Source: Anastatus disparis
Taxonomy: Eukaryota; Arthropoda; Insecta; Hymenoptera; Eupelmidae
DNA length: 64,000 nucleotides
Assembly: GCA_017163975.1 (NCBI GenBank)
Contig: JAFFSR010000227.1
Location: 310,001-374,000 of the forward strand
Direction of reading: 5' to 3'
Part shown: in pieces, positions 62,362 to 64,000 of the stretch
How the letters are laid out: each line of letters begins with the position of its first letter
Position numbering within the stretch: the first letter of the stretch is position 1
Translations under genes and position numbers: made by a program
Notes under the pieces: generated by a model
The model's input: only the letters and a program-made list of their open reading frames with translations
Told to the model about the DNA's origin: nothing
The model's database searches: none

Positions 62362-63640
62362 CCTTCACAATTTTTGTTTTTTAATAGTATGTCGGACAAA
62401 CGTAATTTTTGTGCTTATCTGCACTGAAAGTTGACGAACGTGAAGATGTCTCAACTAATTATTGGGTAAACAAAGGCGCTCAGCAGACTCGTCTTCATTG
62501 AAAATGAAAATATATTTTATTTTTCAACATATTCAGGAAAATTTTGACAGTACAGCTGTTTTGTTTATGTACAGCTAACAAGTAATATTTATTCATAAAA
62601 AATTAGGTTATATTACTGAAGTAACAAAAAAGATTACCTTATCGAAAAAGTAAAGCTTACCTTTGTAAACTAAACGTTTCACTTGCCTCTACATGTATTT
62701 ATTGGCTATTTTTACCTTGAGTTCTCTTTAATTTCAGATTCCAATAATGCACTCTGTACATCATACGCTCGACCATTTAACTTAACATACATATATACAA
62801 TAATCGCATACGAAAGACGGAGATAGAAGCTTTACGAGCACTATTACTTGCTAACGTAGCGACCTCTCGTTATACAAAACAAAACAAAGAGAAATGCTGG
62901 CGCTGACTTGACAAACAAGTCTGCAAGTTGCAAGTGGCAGTTTAGTTAAATTAGATAAATAAAGTTAAAATTCATTGTTGTAAAAAATTTTTTAAAATAA
63001 AGCGAAATAAATCTAAAAAATCAAAAGTATGTGCCAGTGTATCTCGATGAAAAATGAAAAATTATACATTCTTGTGTACAATTACAATTTTCAAATCGAC
63101 AAATGATTGAAATAAGTAGATTTCCCGTTTTTTTCAAGTTGACTTTATAATTCAGGTAATTTATTTTATTATTTACATTTAAATACATTCGTCCGAATAA
63201 GGAATATCTCTTCCTAAATTACAAAAATTAAAAATCATCATTGGGTATAATAATTTTAATCGTGCATTTTAATTCAGAAAATAAACTTATCCAAAACAAG
63301 AAATTTGTTTTAAGGAACAACTGATAAGAAATATTAGGTACTACATTTATAGAAAATTTTAATTATTTTGTAATGCGTTAAACCGAAATCTTTATAGACA
63401 TTATCAACATTATAACCACGTGTCCTGTTGCTTTTCGGTCAAGTTCGTTTCCGGTTAGTATTAATGTAAATAATTTTCAAAACGTTTTTCCTTATAAAAT
63501 ATTTCTTAATTTCTAAGTTATACAAATAATTAAAAAAAACTATTTTAAAAATATATGGCTTAATTTAACCGTTATTTTTTACATAAATATATTCTCACCC
63601 GTTTAGTTACGAATTTTTTGTAGAATATTGAAAGCGTTTT
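62362..63640. other. Upstream region of PDCD10 and intergenic DNA
   Basis: The first few hundred bases should hold the PDCD10 5' UTR and promoter. No TATA box, coding frame or RNA gene could be supported. Confidence 0.4.
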
Positions 63641-63642
63641 CT

Positions 63643-63709
63643 TACACAGTGGGTACTTTACTCCCCCTTCAGCGAATTGTAAAGTACCCACTATACGCTG
63701 CCTGTGTCA
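63643..63709. repeat. Hairpin with GTGGGTACTTTAC arms
   Basis: ACACAGTGGGTACTTTAC pairs with GTAAAGTACCCAC and, after TATACGCTGC, CTGTGT. The loop contains TCCCCCTTCAGCGAATT. Confidence 0.7.
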
Positions 63710-63719
63710 AAAAATCGTA

Positions 63720-63807
63720 TATTCACCACGGGAGTAAATAAAAAATGCCTTAAATCGTATGTTTATCACTTGACAATTTACATACGGTTTTAGACATTTA
63801 GGTGAAT
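63720..63807. repeat. Palindrome with AAATGCCTTAAATCGTATGT arm, copy 2
   Basis: ATTCACC and GGTGAAT close the element; AAATGCCTTAAATCGTATGT pairs with ACATACGGTTTTAGACATTT. The word CACGGGAGTAAATAAA is shared with the complement of the 48594-48668 repeat. Confidence 0.7.
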
Positions 63808-64000
63808 AAAATACTATTTTAATAAAAAAAATTTATACTTTAATCTTTTGTCTAAAGAATACTAGAATAGTATATAACTATGTTATATTTTATTATTAAC
63901 ACCTCAAGAATAATAATCACTTTTTTAACTCAAAAAAAATGGGTTAAAAGTAAGTTATTATTTAATACGTTTAAAATTATCGGGAATCTTACATTATGCA

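Overview
The window is AT-rich nuclear DNA from an insect. Genes are split by short introns of roughly 60-400 bp plus a few long ones, codon use is AT-biased, and the content (KCNQ, a divergent ionotropic receptor, a pickpocket channel, an HCN-like channel) is typical of an insect. A hymenopteran such as a parasitoid wasp fits the base composition and the gene set, but nothing in the sequence proves the order or species. There are no bacterial operons, CRISPR arrays or recognisable viral genes.

Layout: (1) 506-15549, + strand: the 3' half of a KCNQ potassium channel gene, four exons, one intron of 12.1 kb packed with hairpin repeats. (2) 15550-21417: AT-rich, two foldback elements. (3) 21418-35457: three sensory-type channel genes: an intronless divergent ionotropic receptor (-), an eight-exon HCN-like cyclic-nucleotide channel (+) and a six-exon pickpocket/DEG-ENaC channel (-). 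A dead copy of the last HCN-like exon lies inside a pickpocket intron. (4) 35458-45220: gene-poor, many foldback elements. (5) 45222-55618, + strand: a Trk-type receptor tyrosine kinase, with a likely first exon 7.4 kb upstream of the next exon I can recognise. (6) 56722-62361: a compact block of nuclear and cytoskeletal genes: an HSF-type transcription factor (+), RPA2 (-), ARPC5 (+) and PDCD10/CCM3 (-). (7) 62362-64000: no gene recognised, hairpin repeats near the end.

Exons were assembled by hand from splice signals and reading-frame continuity; every junction used keeps the frame. Two introns are non-canonical: a GC-AG intron in KCNQ and a U12-type intron in ARPC5 that begins ATATCC and, by frame, must end in AA. 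The genes do not form one pathway. The first half groups ion channels of neuronal and sensory type; the last block is housekeeping.

The strongest unexplained signal is repetitive. More than twenty inverted repeats from about 50 bp to 1 kb are scattered through introns and intergenic DNA. Many short ones share a GGGAGTA/TACTCCC arm and a GC-rich tip with CGAAGCG-like sequence, standing out sharply from the AT-rich background.
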